DNA from: Helianthus annuus
Lineage: Eukaryota; Streptophyta; Magnoliopsida; Asterales; Asteraceae
Assembly (NCBI RefSeq): GCF_002127325.2
Contig: NC_035440.2
Span: 71,733,819 to 71,797,818, forward strand
Reading direction: 5' to 3'
Length of the DNA stretch: 64,000 bases
The first letter of the stretch is position 1, and each line of letters begins with the position of its first letter. The notes under the pieces are model-generated. The model was not told the origin of the DNA and made no database searches. It saw only the letters and a list, made by a program, of their open reading frames with translations. Positions 9,953 through 22,060 of the stretch are shown in pieces. Position numbers and translations under genes: made by a program.

Positions 9953-12129
9953 CTAAATGATATTATTCTTTCTTTCAGATTTAATGGCCTCATAAGAAGT
10001 CATAATTTCCTTGAACCTTGCTTCAGCAACCTCTGCAAACAACACCAAACATCCTTATATTAATATCAATTCCTTAATCAACCAAACATCATCCTATTTT
10101 GTGTTCATGAGTAGTGTTTGCATGGAAGTAAGTAAGTAGTTGGCACCTTTGTTTTCCTGATTTTGATCAGGGTGATATTGCTTTGCCTTGCTCCGAAATG
10201 CAGTCTGCATCGTGTACAACCAACCAACAACCAACACTATTCAGTATGTAACACATTAATAGCTTGAGTAGCGGCTCAACCTATTTCAGGGCCTCAAAAT
10301 TAATTATAATTTCAGGCCTTATACATAATATATTAGCATAACAATCATCCCATTTATCTAGTTTTATTAATTTACTATAATAAAATAAAGAGTTAAAATG
10401 TCATTTTAGTCCATGTGGTTTGGGCCATTTTGCCATTTAGTTCAAAGGTTCCATTTTTCACCTGTGGGTCCAAAAAGGTTTCACCATTGCCATTTTAGTC
10501 CACTGGGTTAACTTCATCCTTTTTTTCTGTTAACGAGAAAGACAATTCAGTCATTTTATATGCAATTCTGTTAACTAGAAGAGCACTTCGGCCATATAAA
10601 ATGACCGAATCGCCCTTCTCGCTAACAAAAAAATTGGATGAAGTTAACCTAGTGGACTAAAATGGCAACGGTGAAACCTTTTTGGACCTACAGGTGAAAA
10701 ATGAAACATTTGGACTAAACTGGCAAAATAGTCCAAATCATAGGGACTAAATTGGCATTTAACTCTAAAATAAATAATTTATAGTTAGCAAAGTTTTATA
10801 AACTAGTTTATATGCATGCATATACATATTTCTAGATAAATTAGCTTTATGTAATACAAATTGTTGAGTAAATAATCAATTTCTTCTAATAGATTTATGA
10901 AAATTGTGAACATAAGAGAACTTAGAAAAATATCATTCATGAGAGAAGAAAATGATGTAAAGAAAATATCATATAACATAAATGGATTAACATAAATGGA
11001 TCACTACTGCAAACATCAAACAATTTTGCTTACCTTAATTTCATCATCCGTGTATGGCGTTGTCCTCGACCTATTGGCAAGAAAAAAAGATGTAGAAATA
11101 TATAAATGAGCTTGGTTTTTGAAAGAAAAAAGAGACTATAATCTAAACTAAAGTATTCACATAATTAGATAACTAACATAAATAACATAATTCAGACTTT
11201 TCGTTCTTTAGAATTACTTAAATTATGAATTTTCAAAGTTTTATGCTTTTACTTAATCATCATCATCATCATACTCAGTAAATCCCACCAATAGCAAAGC
11301 TATGGTAGGGTCCAAGGAGGGTAGATGTAGACAGTCTTACCTCTACGCCGTAGGCATAGAGAGGCTGCTTCCAGTGAGACCCCCGGCTCGATTGTAGTTT
11401 TGTATCAAGCCTTGGACCTAAGACACATAACACTCAAACAATCAGGACAGAGACTGATTTGTGCATGTACCCCGTGTCTTTCAGCTATCAACGTCACCAC
11501 ATGATGCATTGATTAACCATCCGCCGCTTTTAACGTTATTTTCACGAAGTTATGCTTTTACTTAATGTGAAATTCAATTGTAGTTTTTCGACTACATAGC
11601 ATAACTTTTATCTCAATAAAACAGGGTAATATTTTGCCTAACTCTGTTTTATGAAGGAGGCATTAAAAGAAGATTTATGTCATTGATCTTAGAAGATTAT
11701 ACTCAGCAGAAGACTCTTTTATCTGTGACTAGATAAAGTATTATTCTAGTATCTAATCAAAACAACATTAATCAAGCAACACCAACAACGTATGTATTAA
11801 TGTTTCCATAGGGAAGATGTACCTACCTGGCGAGACCCAAAACGGCATAGTGATGAGACAGAGAATAATTTGCAGGGGTATGAGTAGTTCCCTTGTAATT
11901 ACTCCAATTCCCATAACTTGAATCGGTTTTCCAATACCAATCGTCACGTTGAAAATGTTGATGGTATTCCCAATAACTATCATCCCTCCACCTCTCATAT
12001 CCCCTTCTGTGCTTCATCTTCTCCCTATTGAACACACTTTGCATTCGCCTTATACGCTCCTTTATAAACACAAAACCAGCATCAAGAACTCAAAACCATA
12101 ATAAATAACTTCTTTTAACATTCTAGGTG

Positions 12130-12171
<42 letters not shown>

Positions 12172-13371
12172 ACTCGGTAAATCCCACCAATAGCAAAGCA
12201 AGGGTAGGATCTAAGGAGGGTAAGATGTAGACAGCCTTACCTCTACCCGTAGGAATAGAGAGGCTGCTTTCAATGAGACCCCCAGCTCGATAGTAGTTTT
12301 GCATCAAGCCTTGGACATAAGGCACATAACACTCGGCAATCGGGACAAAGACCGATTAGTGCATGTACTCTTTTGCCTTTCAGCTATCAACGCCACCACA
12401 TGATGCATGATTAACCATCCTCAGCTTTTAACGTTATTTTCAATTAGTAAAATAACGTTAAAATTAGTGCACTTTCACTTTTGCCCCCCAATGGCCCACA
12501 CATATATACATTATATGCGCATACCGCAAGCGGGGCGTAAAATGTTTAAATTATACGCAAGCAAATTGGATTTTAATAATCCAAGGTATTACCCACTGGC
12601 CGATAATTATTCATACCAGCAATGTAAGCAATGTCACTCTTAACTTTCAGCCCTTAATGAACAATTGACTGCTTTTTATCCCAATCACAATGTCATAAAA
12701 CGACATAAATAAAAGTTAAGGGTGTCACTGCCCTGGTCACATTACCAGTATGAATTACTTTATATGGAATCGACGTAAAACATATACAAAAAGATACACA
12801 TACACACCACTCTCTCCATCTCTTCTTCTAACTCCTCCCGCAGCCGTCGAGCATACCTTCTCCTAGCTTCATCTTTAACTCCTGTTCTCGAATACCCGCC
12901 ACCCGAACCGCCTTTAAACGCTGCCTGTGACACGGTAAACGTAAACTTCCACAACAAAACATTAACCAATTTAAACACACAACCCCTTATCACCATTCAC
13001 ACAAATCCAAAAATCCCCATCTGGGTTCACAAAAAGATGCAATTTTTTTCATACCCATATAACAAAGATCATTCTCAACTTCAATCAAAATCTAAAACAA
13101 TCACATACCTGAGAATGAAACCAATCAACCGACCTTCTCAGCTGCCCAATCTATCAAATCGTTCAAATAATATTTCAATTTCAAATATTTAACAAAAATA
13201 TAAAATAAAATAAAAACATACGGCGAAAGTGGTGGCGGTGGCTCCGATAACTCCGAATATGAGGATGCCCCAAAGTTTCATGTGTTGTTGATTTTGATTG
13301 GGAGTTGAATACGGCGTCGTTTTTGTAGGTTTAGGGTCGGTGCCATTGATGTTGGTTTGTTCAGAAGACAT
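9953..13371 (-). CDS. Membrane-anchored J-domain (DnaJ-like) protein, 238 aa, 7 exons
   Basis: Exons are 13371-13222, 13150-13109, 12924-12808, 12059-11827, 11070-11034, 10204-10147 and 10032-9953. All have GT/AG borders and join to 239 codons including the TAG stop. Residues about 32-57 form one hydrophobic segment (LWGILIFGVIGATATTFAIG) after a polar N-terminus, suggesting a single membrane anchor. A charged, arginine-rich middle follows (about 80-125). The J domain is C-terminal (about 172-232), starts HHYAVLGLARS and has the HPD tripeptide at 204-206, which stimulates Hsp70 ATPase. No G/F or zinc region is present, so it is a class III (type C) J protein. The partner Hsp70 and organelle are not shown by the sequence. 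Introns 3, 4 and 5 carry a SINE, a SINE and a Mutator-type MITE. Confidence 0.92.
10390..10765. mobile_element. Mutator-type MITE in intron 5 of the J-protein gene
   Basis: The ends are inverted (GAGTTAAAATGTCATTTTAG at the left, ATTGGCATTTAACTC at the right). The flanking 9-bp duplication TAAAATAAA (10381-10389 and 10766-10774) is the length made by Mutator-like transposases. The whole 376 bp is an imperfect palindrome with no coding. Confidence 0.85.
11258..11549 (-). mobile_element. SINE-like retroposon, copy 1 (intron 4)
   Basis: A 17-bp direct repeat (TTATGCTTTTACTTAAT at 11241-11257 and 11550-11566) flanks the element. The left edge is a CAT trinucleotide run, which on the minus strand is a 3' ATG-type tail. 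The segment with GAGCCGGGGGTCTC and AGCCTCTCTATGCC resembles the 3' half of tobacco TS-type SINEs. A related copy is 0.6 kb away. Confidence 0.75.
12129..12444 (-). mobile_element. SINE-like retroposon, copy 2 (intron 3)
   Basis: It aligns by eye with copy 1 over its full length, including the tail, which here is a longer CAT run (about 12129-12171). The clean target duplication of copy 1 is not obvious here. The aspartate-run frame on the minus strand is just the trinucleotide tail. Confidence 0.7.
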
Positions 13372-13635
13372 TAGAGAGTTTGAAGAAGTTTTGAGAAAAG
13401 AAAATCATAGTTGTTGCATGTGAAGGTTGTTTGTTCGATGATCGCCGACTTTATTGAGAGAGTGGTTGTGTTGAAAGTTGTCTCCGACTTTATTTGGAGA
13501 ATGTTGATTTGTGTACGTGGTCGATTTGTGCTCGGATGGCCAGATGGGGGCAATTTTGGTGATTTTTCTTCTTTTAACCATAAACATGTGTTACTACTCT
13601 ATCGATTAGGATCAAATACAAAGGATCCTAAGTGG

Positions 13636-14209
13636 AAGAAGGATTTATAGAGTGACAAATGTCCAATAACCTAAAAAATCCCACTACACAAAAAAAAAAA
13701 CCACTACAAAAAAAAAAAAAAAAAACCTTAAACATCCACCACCACCAAAAACCTAAAACCACCCCCACCCCCCCCCCCACATCACCCACCCTAAAAAAAA
13801 AAAAAAAAAAAAAAATTTTTTTTTTGCCGAGGGGGTGGGGGTTTAGGTTTTTGGGTGGGGGTGGGGGTGGGTGTTTAGTTTTTTTTAGATTTTTTTTAGG
13901 TTTTTGGGGGGTGTGGGGGGGGTTAGGTTTTTTTAGGTTTTTTTTGAGGGGGGGGGGGGGTTAGGTTTTTTTTTAAGTTTTTGGGGGGTGGGGGGTTTAG
14001 GTTTTTTGGGGGTTTTTTTGGTGAGGTATAGTTTTTTTTTGTTTTTTTTTTTGCCGGGTGGGGGGTTTAGGTTTTTTGGTTGGGGGGGGGGGGGTTAGGT
14101 TTTTGGGTGGTGGTGGGGTGGGGTGGGGGTGGGTGTTTAGGTTTTTGGTGGTGATGTAGTGGGTTTAGTTTTAGGTTATTGGACACTTGTCACTCTATAA
14201 ATCCTTCTT
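13636..14209. mobile_element. Foldback element with G-rich core, upstream of the J-protein gene
   Basis: The left arm (AAGAAGGATTTATAGAGTGA, then ATGTCCAATAACC) recurs inverted at the right end (GGTTATTGGACACTTGTCACT to CTTCTT), so the ends form a long inverted repeat. The left inner arm is C and A rich (13665-13800), the right inner arm G and T rich (13829-14165), with repeated TTTAGG-type blocks. Runs of the form G3+ T G3+ at 13853-13871 and 14113-14134 meet the usual G-quadruplex pattern. No target duplication was found. The 101-codon frame at 13659-13964 is a by-product of the homopolymers. It starts about 265 bp upstream of the J-protein ATG. Confidence 0.6.
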
Positions 14210-14759
14210 ACACTTCTTACAATTAGAAGCCTTTGTAGAATAACTTGACCTACTACTCTATCGCCAAGAAATTAACCACAAAGAGGGGATTTCTAACATC
14301 TTATAAAGCAATGGATTAGAAATGATTGGTGTTAGAATATGACTGAACCAATACATGTAATCTTGTGATAACTTTTTGTCCTCATACATCTAAAATACTA
14401 TATGGTAGTGTTTGGTATGGAGAAATAACAGTCGTAATGGAATAGACTAATACAAAGGAATGAAGAAAAGGGTGTTTAATTAGTCAATGGAATAGAATAA
14501 CGCATTTCATCATCCTCATGTTTTTTTTCTTTTTATCCCATCTTCTCTTGCACCCTTCATTAACAAGACCACAACCCACCACGGTCGCCACCACCCATCA
14601 GTTGCCGCCACCCGCAACCCGCCACCGCCTCCACCGCCACCTGACGGCCACCATTGCCGCCGCCACCCACCCACCACCATTGCCACCCACCACTGCCTTC
14701 GCCGCCACCAGCCATTACAAACAAGTCCTTTAATTGATAATCGGCTAGTATCCAAAGTA
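14210..14759. other. Intergenic, truncated repeat and CCA/CCG-rich tract
   Basis: About 14400-14530 resembles one end of a MITE (GTGTTTGGTATGG, AATGGAATAGAATAACG). Positions 14565-14720 are imperfect CCACC/GCCGCC trinucleotides, which create overlapping proline- and glycine-rich frames on both strands without evidence of being a gene. Confidence 0.4.
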
Positions 14760-15790
14760 TATGCAACTAACAACTTCATATATTTACGATGCAAAATTTA
14801 CAACTAATGACATTACTAAAAGTGTAAGTAAACGAACTTACCTCGTTCTTGAGCCTTTTGTTGTAATCCGGGACTTGCTCCTTCTTCTTTCAATCCTACG
14901 CATAATCCATCCTTATTTAGATTATGTCATTCGTTTACATAACACTTATATTCACGTATCATTCGTATTTCATATTACGATTCACAATATATCAAGTTTC
15001 GTATTTTCCTTATGCAAGACATTATTTCACAATCCATTCAAAACTACTTAGATTATCATTGGGGCATTTCATCAAACACTTAATGTGCGTACCACATTTT
15101 ATGCATCATGTACAATTGTCCTATGCACAAATCTACTAGTAAACCACACAACTCATTCAATCAACTAACTTCACATAATTCATTCATCCTACAATATGAT
15201 TATCTAACAATATTTTGGTACATATGCATTTATCTATCAAAATCACTCAAATTATACAATTACAAGATCATCATACTACTAGAACAAATGGATTTCAACT
15301 CAAATCTTCAATACAACCAATTTTCCAAGCATATGTCATCTTCTATATGGTGAATCTAACTCATACACAAGTTCGATTTTATAAAATTTCACGGATTGAT
15401 TAAACCCACTTCATCAGGAAACATCAAAACACAAAATTTAACTTACCTTTTGTTCAAAACACTTAGGTTAAAGAGTAATTAAGCTCATGCATTCAATTTT
15501 TGTCCAAAACCATCTCTAATTTGCTGAATTCTTGTGATCAATTGAAGGAGAAGGGTTTTGTTCTTTCCCCTGCCCCCTTCTCACGACACACACACACCCA
15601 CCAGCAGTGGGTTTATTTTTCATTTTTTAATTATCACATTTTTACATATTCATCCCTCATAATTACTTTTGTTGTCATTTTTGCATATTTTTTAAAGTTT
15701 ATAAACTTTCATCATATTTATTAAACTTAATTAATCAATTTAAACATTTAACACCAAACTAATCTATTATGCATTTTTTGGGGTGTTACA
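14760..15790 (-). mobile_element. LTR fragment ending GGGGTGTTACA
   Basis: AT-rich sequence ending at the same terminal motif (GGGGTGTTACA) as the LTRs of element B, so it looks like the start of a minus-strand chromovirus LTR. The opposite end and a target duplication could not be located. The left boundary is approximate. Confidence 0.45.
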
Positions 15791-15978
15791 TAAAACCCAA
15801 CAAACCATTGTGTGTCCCATCGCATTGCGCGAGCACCCCACTAGTGTTTATAATGAAAGAGGGAGTAATGACAAAAGAATCATTAAGAGATAGAGAAATC
15901 TTAATGGATATAACCAATGTATGTAACACCCTGCTAGTTGCGGAAGCGTGTTACGTGTGACGTAAGAAATGTAATCAT

Positions 15979-16034
15979 TGCATCCAATGATGTAAACAAA
16001 TATAAGTTAACAACGATGCCATATGGATTGATTT
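15979..16034. repeat. 56-bp host flank of element A (original copy)
   Basis: Part of the outer solo LTR directly left of element A, ending in the target duplication GATTT (16030-16034). It is repeated identically at 26001-26056 inside element A. Confidence 0.9.
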
Positions 16035-19000
16035 TGTGACAACTCACTCAAAACCAGGTATCCGTACGACCTAATTAACTATTAATTGTTGCCTAATTAC
16101 TGTGCTTGACTGAGATTCCTGATAAACTGCTACTTGATTTTTGATACATGTACATGTCTGCATCATACTTTGATTTCCGTCACTACATTACTTAATTACC
16201 GAACTTTAGTGACAAACATGATGCACAAAAGCACAGTAGCATTTGAACGGATAACCTATTGAACATGCTGATATAGCCAGCACCAGGCAAATACTGCCTC
16301 TAAAGGCCTGTATGAGCCAGAAATATTTTACTACACCCATAGTGTGTGTAGGTATACAAGGGTTGTATGATTACGTCTCTAGGAATAAGATACAGAGATT
16401 GGATGTGCCTAAAACGTACCTTAAGCACGAAACACAGCACTTTTATCAACACACTAGCTTCTAGCTACTTAATAAAGTGCCAAAACATGAGAAATTATTC
16501 CTGACACTTTGCAGAATAAATTGTGTCGCTAAAAATATTATTTATGACGCTTAAAAGATTACTTAAGCACTTTAACGGATTACTATCCAACCGAACAACC
16601 GGACAATACCCGGAGCATAAAAATATTACCATAAATATTATTGGCATTTTTCTGAGCCAGTTAGGGTCCCTGATTTCCCTAACACCCGCTTTTTAACGCA
16701 TTAAACAACTAACGGGGTTAGACCTTAAAGTTAACTCACTTAACTTAACTAAACTGTAACTGAACGATCGAGACCCAACCGGGCGACCCCACCCCCCTTG
16801 GGCCGGTTCCATTGGGATGGAACTAGATGGTACACCTTTTTGAATTTTATATTGGAGTTGTGGATATCTAGACGTCTCGAGAACCGATGGAAGAAAGCCT
16901 TGATTTTCTCTATATATACTCACACTCTCACACACACAAACACACACACTAAATCAACAACACTCTCTCTCTCTCTCTTGTGCTCTCTCTCTCGGCCGAA
17001 CATAGCCACAACCATCCATCCATTTTTCGGTTCGTGTCTCTCCATTCCAAGCATATACTAGTGACGGGGATCACCTACAACGGAGCTTGGAGCAAACGGA
17101 AGTGGAAGGACCTCGCCGCATTGCTTTTATCCACGCCATTTTCGACTAGATTCTTCCCTAGCCCCGAGCTAGAGGTATATTGTTTAAAACTCGTTTTTAA
17201 TCGTATCTAAAGTGGTTAAAAGGATTTTTGACGGTTAAAAATCGGTAACCCATCTCTTGAATCTAAAAAGTTTACTAAAACATGAAAATCGTTGGATAAA
17301 AGGTCATGTCGCGTGTAAATGTCGTAGTATTTGAATATGTTGATTGTTAAAGCCCGATCTATGATGTGGTGGCTCTCATCATCGTTTAACCCGACTTTGT
17401 TAGGATCACGTATCTTAACATAAGCTTGTTTCTAGCGGTGCGAGGGTTAAAAGGTGAAACTCCACCACACGGGAAACATGAACTTGTGTAAAAGTGTTTT
17501 GACGCGTGAAATAGTATTTAAAACGAGCCGATCTACGTATGTACAAGTGGTATATTCGTAGAACCGGGTGTTGAGAAAATCATGTTTTATAAAAGTGGAT
17601 AACATGTTAATAAAAGATGATTTCTATAAACTACAAGTATAAAAACACTTGTGAAACGAAAAATCCGACAAAATAACAATTTTTATAAAAATTGTCGGAA
17701 GTTGTAAAGAGTGATTTGTTCCAAAAACGGGGTTTTTGCAAGACTAAACTATTTTATACATAGATCCACTAAATATAACGAGATCTACATAATAGTTTTA
17801 GAAAAACTACAAGTTCATGTAATATTGTGATTTTACATAATAGTCTACGAGTTTAATGTGTTGAAACTAGTTTGAAGTATCGGAAAATGATTTGGTTGAT
17901 TTGAAGAATTGTTGAAATGATTTTGTAAAAGAAAATGATACGCTTGAAAGCGTGGCCACCTCCAGTTACAGGGGAAACTCTGGCGAAATTTTTCTAAAAT
18001 CTAACACTTAGAATTATTTACAAGTGTTAGACTACTTTTGACATATTTACAAAACATATTTCGCCATGACTTTATTTATTAAATAATCGGAGGTGGGGTT
18101 TTCACAAAAATAAACGTGATAAATATTTATTCGATAAATATATTTCTCACAACACTGTTTATGATTATTTTGTGAAAATATATAAATATTATTTTTAGAG
18201 TAAAAATAATATTTACTAACTTTTTCGAACCCAAAATAATACCAACGCCTTCACGACAAACATATAAGTTACAACGGTAATTGCTATTACCACTTAATCG
18301 CCAAAACGTAACTTACGCTTTATTCGGAAATATTCATAAACGCATGTATTGTCAACGTATTATTTTGGAAAGTATTATATGAAGAGAAAATATATTATTT
18401 TTTTGAGAAAAAATAATTATATTTTGGGAATGAGAAATAAAATATATTAAGTGAGACTTAATATTATAAACACACATGTATTTAAATCCCCCATCCTTGG
18501 GAAGGAAAGAAAATTATCAAGTATATACACGGAGTGGTTGTCTAACCGTTTCCCAAAAATATAAACTATGAAGCTAAAGCACGGCCATCCGTCTAATAGA
18601 ATTAGCACATGTAGGTCGTTGCGCAGCACTTGGATATTTGGATTACTTGATATTGTGACGCACTCACAGTGAGTTCATGTCCCCCTTTTCTCTTAACTGT
18701 TTTCAGTTTTATAAACTGCGGGGGTGAAATACATGTTACAATGATTATGATTACTTACACATGGTATGGTTAGCGTAAGGAGGGTTACTTTTAGATCATG
18801 TGAATGGGTAGGCGTACACTTGAGGTCATTAATCCTCAGGGTAGGACCGAGGGGCAGGAGCGGTAGATCTATTTGGGTGTAGCGAGCCCAGTCCCAGGTC
18901 CAGCATAACGGACCTTGGGATGACTTTGTTCCCGACGCATAAATTTGCTAGGTTTGAGCCTTCCTACTTGCATTTACACATATCAATGGCCTTGCAAACC

Positions 19001-19437
19001 ATTGGTGATCTCTTTTTCCTTATTTGCTACATACCAGGGTTTTTGATAAAGATAAAGGTTTATTTACTCATTTTCGCATGAACTCGCTCAACATTATTGT
19101 TGATTTTTCAACTTACATGTATTTCAGGAAACTAACGATCTGGCGCGGTATGGCTTGTTTTCCGCTGCATTAGGCCCGAGGTCATCCAGGGTTCGAGACT
19201 TGTGACTCTTTCCTGGACAAGTCACAGTCTCCGAACTGTGTTTATTTTAAGTTTGTGGTTGTAATGTTTAGACGAGTTTATGGTTGTCGGGTGTTTACCC
19301 GTTAAGACAATGTTTTACTATTTTATTTTAATGGATGATCTTGCATATTTTTAATTCATATAGCTTGTTATGATTAAGCTATGGTATTAAGAAGTCACAC
19401 CAAATTAACCACGCTTCCGCAAAGCCAGGGTGTGACA
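16035..19437 (+). repeat. Element A 5' LTR
   Basis: 3403 bp. A TATA-like box (TATATATA, 16911-16918) is followed by CA and CT repeats, a likely transcript start region. Confidence 0.9.
16911..16918 (+). promoter_or_regulatory. Candidate TATA box in element A LTR
   Basis: TATATATA followed by CACACA and CTCTCT tracts. The same block is in the other LTR at about 26934-26941. Confidence 0.5.
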
Positions 19438-19440
19438 GCT

Positions 19441-19452
19441 TGGTATCAGAGC
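19441..19452 (+). promoter_or_regulatory. Primer binding site of element A
   Basis: TGGTATCAGAGC lies three bases after the 5' LTR and complements initiator tRNA-Met. Confidence 0.9.
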
Positions 19453-19601
19453 TCTGATCATAGCGAACTAGGATTCCTTCTCGAGTCTAGACTATGATCA
19501 TTAGGGCTCTCACGAAAACATTTTTCTGCATACCACTTAAGTCCAGATCCAAAACCTTTTTATAAACAAATGTTGAGCATATTTTATTATTTTTAGGCTC
19601 A

Positions 19602-19855
19602 GTCTGGGAGGCTGAGGCTCGGTCTGGGAGGCCGAGGCTCGATCTAATGGATCGAGGTAGTTGGCTAGTGGGACTAGGGAGTCAGTCTGGGAGGCTGGGA
19701 AAGTTTGCTAGTGGGACTAGGGAGTCAGTCTGGGAGGCTGGGAAAATTGGCTAGTGGGACTAGGGAGTCAGTCTGGGAGGCTGGGAAAATTGGCTAGTGG
19801 GACTAGGAAGGACAGTCTGGGAGGCTGGGAGGCTAGTGGGACTAGGAGAATTATG
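19602..19855 (+). repeat. 43-bp tandem repeats in the element A leader
   Basis: About five copies of a GGCTAGTGGGACTAGG... CAGTCTGGGAGGCTGG unit with period 43, two of them nearly perfect, ahead of the first ORF. Stop codons interrupt most frames, so it is leader RNA. Confidence 0.75.
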
Positions 19856-19932
19856 TGATTATTATTTGGTAGCTTATGTGATTACCTGATTTACTGATTA
19901 TTTGTGCATACTTGTGATTGTGTTACAGACAC

Positions 19933-21570
19933 ATGGATACATCAGATACCGGAGACTCAGATACTACTGGACCTCTACCCATGGTGTCGGATGACATTGT
20001 GTCATCGGAGCATGAGGTGCATACCTCAGATTATACGAGCACAGATGATGACGACTTCCAGCCGTTCGCTCTACCCGACGGCATTGATGAGCATACTGAT
20101 GACTCCTTGCCCTTCGCTTTACCCGAGGGTGCCTATGAGCCTATTGATGGCGATCCTGCTGAGTATCTTCCCCTTGTTGTGATTCCAGCTCCGATTCCTC
20201 TTGCTTCTTATCCAGCACACGAGCTATTACTAGACGCCGAGGCTGACGGCGACATTGATCTCTACGAGGACGAGCCTTTTGAGGACGAGGTTCCTGATGC
20301 AGCCCCTTTACCCGCTGGCGGTCTCTTGATGATTGCTGATGCCCCAGCTGGAGACTCGCCCGTCCACTCACCAGTCCCGGACTCTTTTGAGTCTGTGGCT
20401 TCTGCTCCGTCTCACGAGGTGAGCATTCAGCATTTTGTTCATGACTCGGACCCTGACCAGGCATCTTCTGCCGCCCCTATTCCGAGTTTCGCTTTTGAGC
20501 ACGATGATATTGAGGATTCCGATCCTGTTTTCCCTCCAGGATTTGATCCTGACCGTGATATTGAGTATGTTCATATGGACCAGCTTGTAGAGGACCCTGT
20601 TGATCCTGCTGACCCTATCGGTCCCATTGATCCAGACTTTGATTTTGATATGGCGTTTGACGACCCGGAGCCTGCCATAGCCCCAGAGCAGGCAACTGCT
20701 TTCGATCCTGTACATGAGCATGGCTTGGTGCATGCTGATGTTCCTGTCGATCCTGTTTTGGCTGACCCGCCAGTTGGCGATCTTCCTGTTGATGACGTCC
20801 CTTTGTTAGCTGATGATCATGCTGTTGATCCTTTTGTTGACCCACCTTTGATTGCTGACGTCCCTGTTGACCATCATGTTGATCATGTTGATCCTGTCAT
20901 TGCTCCTTTTGATCCTGTACCCATTGAGCCTGAGCACGTTTTACTTGCAGAGCATATGGATCCACCTGATGAGGAGGCTCAGCACGGTTGGATACCGGCT
21001 GACGAGGATGTTCCACCGCTTCCACCACATCACACTGAGGCACATCATACTGATTTTTCGTTTCAGATCCCACCGTTTGTACCTCCAGCAGGGCCTGGAG
21101 AGGGCTCTTCAGCCCACCCTTTTGGGCACATCCCGATGCCTATGCCCTTCATGCCTCAGGTGACACCTGTTCCATCTTCTGTTCATGTAGCACCATTCGA
21201 TCCCACCAGCACGCCACTGCTTTGGTCATCTTCCTCACCGATGCCACCCACTGATCCATATCATCCATTCCATATGGGATATACCATTGAGGACGTCTTG
21301 ATGTCCTTTGTCCATCAGCACGATTCCCACACACAGCGACTCCAGGAGCTCGAGAGAGCTCAGCTATCTTTTGGTCCATATCTTGGTCAGACATCTTCAT
21401 CTTTTCAGCCTTTTCGATCATTACCTCCTGACTTTGCTGCCCGACTTACGACTATGGAGCAGCAGATTGCATCTGTTATTCGCACTCAGCAGGCGATGGA
21501 GGAGGATTGGCTTCACTTACGCCGCTTACTCTACACTCACTTTCCCCCTCCTCCACCCCCATCCGCATAG
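19933..21570 (+). CDS. Additional acidic, proline-rich ORF of element A (545 aa)
   Basis: An intact ORF before gag starts MDTSDTGDSD and ends with a proline run. It is very rich in Asp, Pro and Glu with repeated FALP(D/E)G and VDP-type blocks; residues about 220-340 are dominated by D, P and V. The last 60 residues (ARLTTMEQQIASVIRTQQAM and on) could form a short coiled coil. No enzyme motif is visible. Extra ORFs of this type before gag are, as I recall, found in related Asteraceae chromoviruses, but their role is unknown. An upstream TTACAG could be a splice acceptor. Intactness over 1.6 kb suggests it was under selection when the element was active. Confidence 0.75.
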   Translation: MDTSDTGDSDTTGPLPMVSDDIVSSEHEVHTSDYTSTDDDDFQPFALPDGIDEHTDDSLPFALPEGAYEPIDGDPAEYLPLVVIPAPIPLASYPAHELLLDAEADGDIDLYEDEPFEDEVPDAAPLPAGGLLMIADAPAGDSPVHSPVPDSFESVASAPSHEVSIQHFVHDSDPDQASSAAPIPSFAFEHDDIEDSDPVFPPGFDPDRDIEYVHMDQLVEDPVDPADPIGPIDPDFDFDMAFDDPEPAIAPEQATAFDPVHEHGLVHADVPVDPVLADPPVGDLPVDDVPLLADDHAVDPFVDPPLIADVPVDHHVDHVDPVIAPFDPVPIEPEHVLLAEHMDPPDEEAQHGWIPADEDVPPLPPHHTEAHHTDFSFQIPPFVPPAGPGEGSSAHPFGHIPMPMPFMPQVTPVPSSVHVAPFDPTSTPLLWSSSSPMPPTDPYHPFHMGYTIEDVLMSFVHQHDSHTQRLQELERAQLSFGPYLGQTSSSFQPFRSLPPDFAARLTTMEQQIASVIRTQQAMEEDWLHLRRLLYTHFPPPPPPSA

Positions 21571-22060
21571 GGCTCATTGGTACCATAGTGGTAGGCGATG
21601 GTGAGACGACCGCGATTGTGACTGCACAGCCTTTTGGAGACCATCTGACGATACTGATTTTTGTTGATATTTGTTGATGTACTGGATGTATGTGACACTG
21701 AGGTGATATTGTTTTTGACAGGGGTGATGTAGCCCTATTTGATTTGTGATTGTATGATACAGTGACATGCTGACACACTTGCTACACTTTATGGTCTCGA
21801 TATATAACAATCGCCGTATTCTCACCATATCTGTTTCGCATGATTGCTTATTTATGTTTTGGGACATGGGATGTTGTATGTATGATATTTGCAACATGGG
21901 ATGTTGGGACATGGGATGTTGTATGTATATGATATTTGTAACATGGGATGTTGGGACATGGGATGTTGTGTGTGATATTGATGACATGAGATGTTATATG
22001 CTATTACTATTACTATATATATGATTATTATGGCCTAATCGACGTACGCATCTTTAGAAA

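Noticed and set aside
13659..13964. 101-residue ORF in homopolymer-rich DNA
   Set aside because: Translation of A, C and G runs in the foldback element; no codon bias or motif.
20141..20845. Minus-strand ORFs opposite the acidic ORF
   Set aside because: Shadows of the biased codon use of the plus-strand ORF; no recognisable domain.
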